Positions 30,515 through 31,761 of a stretch of DNA of 31,761 nt are shown in pieces; the stretch's first letter is position 1, and the number at the start of each line of letters is the position of its first letter. The notes under the pieces were generated by a model. It searched no databases and was not told the DNA's origin. It worked only from the letters and a program-made list of their open reading frames with translations. Both the position numbers and the translations under genes were made by a program. The stretch comes from Pseudomonadota bacterium (GTDB taxonomy: Bacteria > Pseudomonadota > Alphaproteobacteria > Reyranellales > Reyranellaceae). The DNA lies in contig JAEZHS010000337.1 of assembly GCA_023436825.1 (NCBI GenBank), positions 1 to 31,761 of the forward strand. Reading direction: 5' to 3'.

Positions 30515-31761
30515 ATGACTTTGGTCGAACGCGCCGGTCTCTGGACGGACGAACGGAAGACGGCAACCCGTGAAGCCGGGCGTCGCGTCCAGGCTGGCGA
30601 GATGTCGGTCGTGCGGCTGGCCTTCGCCGACCAGCACGGCGTGCTGCGCGGCAAGACCTTTGCCGCCGGCGAGATCGATGCCGCGCTGAAGAACGGCGTC
30701 GGCTTCTCGGCCACCATGCTGCTCAAGGACACGTCGCACCGCACGGTGTTCCCGGTCTGGCAGGCCGGCGCGGGCTTCGGCATGAAGGAGCTGGAAGGCG
30801 CGGCCGACGTGCTGATGCTGCCCGACCCCGCCACCTTCCGCGCCCTGCCCTGGGCGCCGCATTCTGGCTGGATGCTGTGCGACATCTTCTTTGCCGACGG
30901 CCGGCCGATGCCGCTCGACACGCGCCACATCTACAAGCGCACGCTGAAGACGCTGGCCGACCGCGGCTATGACTTTTGCGCCGGCCTGGAGGTCGAGTTC
31001 CATCTGTTCAAGCTGGAGAAGAGCAGACTCGGCATCGGCGATGCAGGCCAGCCCGGCCAACCCGGAGAGCCGCCCGACGTGTCACTGCTGAACCAGGGCT
31101 ACCAGTACCTGACCGAGCAGCGTTACGACGAGATGGATCCCATCCTCGAGATCCTGCGCACCAACATCGTCGATCTCGGCCTGCCCTTGCGCTCCATCGA
31201 GGTCGAGTTCGGGCCGAGCCAGGTCGAGTTCACCTTTCGCGCCGGCACCGGCCTCGAGCCCGCCGACGCCATGGTGCTGTTCCGCAGCGCCGCCAAGCAG
31301 ATCGCCCAACGCAACGGCTATCACCTCACCTTCATGTGCCGGCCGCGCCTCGCCAACGTCATGTCGAGCGGCTGGCACCTGCATCAGTCTCTGAAGGACC
31401 GCAAGACGCACGCCAATGCCTTCATGGACGGGCGCGAGCCGCTGTCTTCGCTCGGCATGCACTACATGGCGGGCCTGCTGCATCACGCGCGCGGCGCGGC
31501 GGCGTTCTCGACGCCGACGCTCAACGGCTACAAGCGCTATCGTCCGTTCTCGCTGGCGCCGGACCATGCCGTGTGGGGGCAGGACAATCGCGGCGTCATG
31601 GTGCGGGTGCTGGGCGGACCGGGCGATCCTGCAACGCATCTGGAGAACCGAGTCGGCGAGCCCGCCGCCAATCCCTACCTCTATATGGCGAGCCAGATCG
31701 CGAGCGGACTGGACGGCATCGACCGCAAGCTCGATCCCGGCCCGTCGGCCGACACACCCTA
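30515..31761 (+). CDS. Glutamine synthetase-like ligase, partial at window end
   Basis: The first 415 residues of a GS-family protein that continues past the window. Family signs are FADQHGVLRGKTF, the catalytic-domain segment LEVEFHLF, the Glu-rich EVEFGPSQVEFTF, HLHQSL with its metal His, and KRYRPFSLAPDHAVWGQDNRG. This is the GlnA-like/GlnT or PuuA (gamma-glutamyl-amine synthetase) type rather than the housekeeping enzyme. It would ligate ammonia or an amine to a carboxylate with ATP. The start ATG 30515 fits the family N-terminus (MTLVERAGLWTDE); ATG 30602 is a later possibility. Confidence 0.9.
   Translation, partial: MTLVERAGLWTDERKTATREAGRRVQAGEMSVVRLAFADQHGVLRGKTFAAGEIDAALKNGVGFSATMLLKDTSHRTVFPVWQAGAGFGMKELEGAADVLMLPDPATFRALPWAPHSGWMLCDIFFADGRPMPLDTRHIYKRTLKTLADRGYDFCAGLEVEFHLFKLEKSRLGIGDAGQPGQPGEPPDVSLLNQGYQYLTEQRYDEMDPILEILRTNIVDLGLPLRSIEVEFGPSQVEFTFRAGTGLEPADAMVLFRSAAKQIAQRNGYHLTFMCRPRLANVMSSGWHLHQSLKDRKTHANAFMDGREPLSSLGMHYMAGLLHHARGAAAFSTPTLNGYKRYRPFSLAPDHAVWGQDNRGVMVRVLGGPGDPATHLENRVGEPAANPYLYMASQIASGLDGIDRKLDPGPSADTP

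Overview
The window is GC-rich and densely coded, with many 4-bp start/stop overlaps and GTG starts. Its gene repertoire (paired acyl-CoA synthetases, GSTs, Rieske oxygenase with IclR regulator, GntA-like lipoproteins, XylX-like FAH protein) and its dispersed GTCATCCCGA...TCGGGATGACGGG palindromic repeats suggest an alphaproteobacterium of a soil or water lifestyle (Rhodospirillales/Hyphomicrobiales, perhaps Reyranella-like). That assignment is inference; there is no rRNA or other marker gene here.

Layout. 0.1-4.6 kb: two tandem acyl-CoA synthetases with a small antisense-oriented membrane protein between them, then a cupin and a glutathione S-transferase. 4.8-7.7 kb: a large signalling protein (cyclase-like domain, ATPase, helical repeats), converging with 35 bp of overlap on 7.7-12.0 kb, a two-gene operon whose second gene encodes a 1185-residue fusion of a DyP-type haem peroxidase to a cytochrome P450. 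The P450 half looks like the P450 half of fungal oxylipin synthases (Ppo/linoleate diol synthase). This is the most unusual gene in the window. 12.3-13.4 kb: two tandem GNAT acetyltransferases, the second frameshifted, behind a strong promoter, a Trp-Tyr-Phe leader peptide and a terminator hairpin that together look like a transcription attenuator. 13.5-14.8 kb: murA with the active-site Cys replaced by Asp (predicted fosfomycin-insensitive).

14.8-16.4 kb: two small lipoproteins, then a scar region with a frameshifted isoprenylcysteine-methyltransferase-like gene abutting a fragment of a serine hydrolase. 16.4-20.8 kb: DapA-family aldolase/dehydratase divergent from a FAH-family (XylX-like) dehydratase, an amidase and an RluA-family pseudouridine synthase. 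20.8-21.0 kb: an eroded DoxX pseudogene. 21.0-25.4 kb (minus): five-gene operon GST, NEW3-domain membrane protein, ABC ATPase, ABC-2 permease and an uncharacterised protein that seems to begin at CTG. 25.6-27.5 kb (minus): alpha/beta hydrolase and medium-chain dehydrogenase. 27.7-28.1 kb: small secreted protein. 28.1-31.8 kb: IclR regulator divergent from a Rieske oxygenase across a perfect palindrome, then a glutamine-synthetase-like gene running off the window.

Three copies of one palindromic repeat (two complete, one cut by the window edge) sit between genes. No tRNA, rRNA, transposase or CRISPR array was seen. The 12-21 kb part carries an unusual number of broken genes (three frameshifts or truncations plus a fragment), which could reflect real decay or single-base assembly errors.
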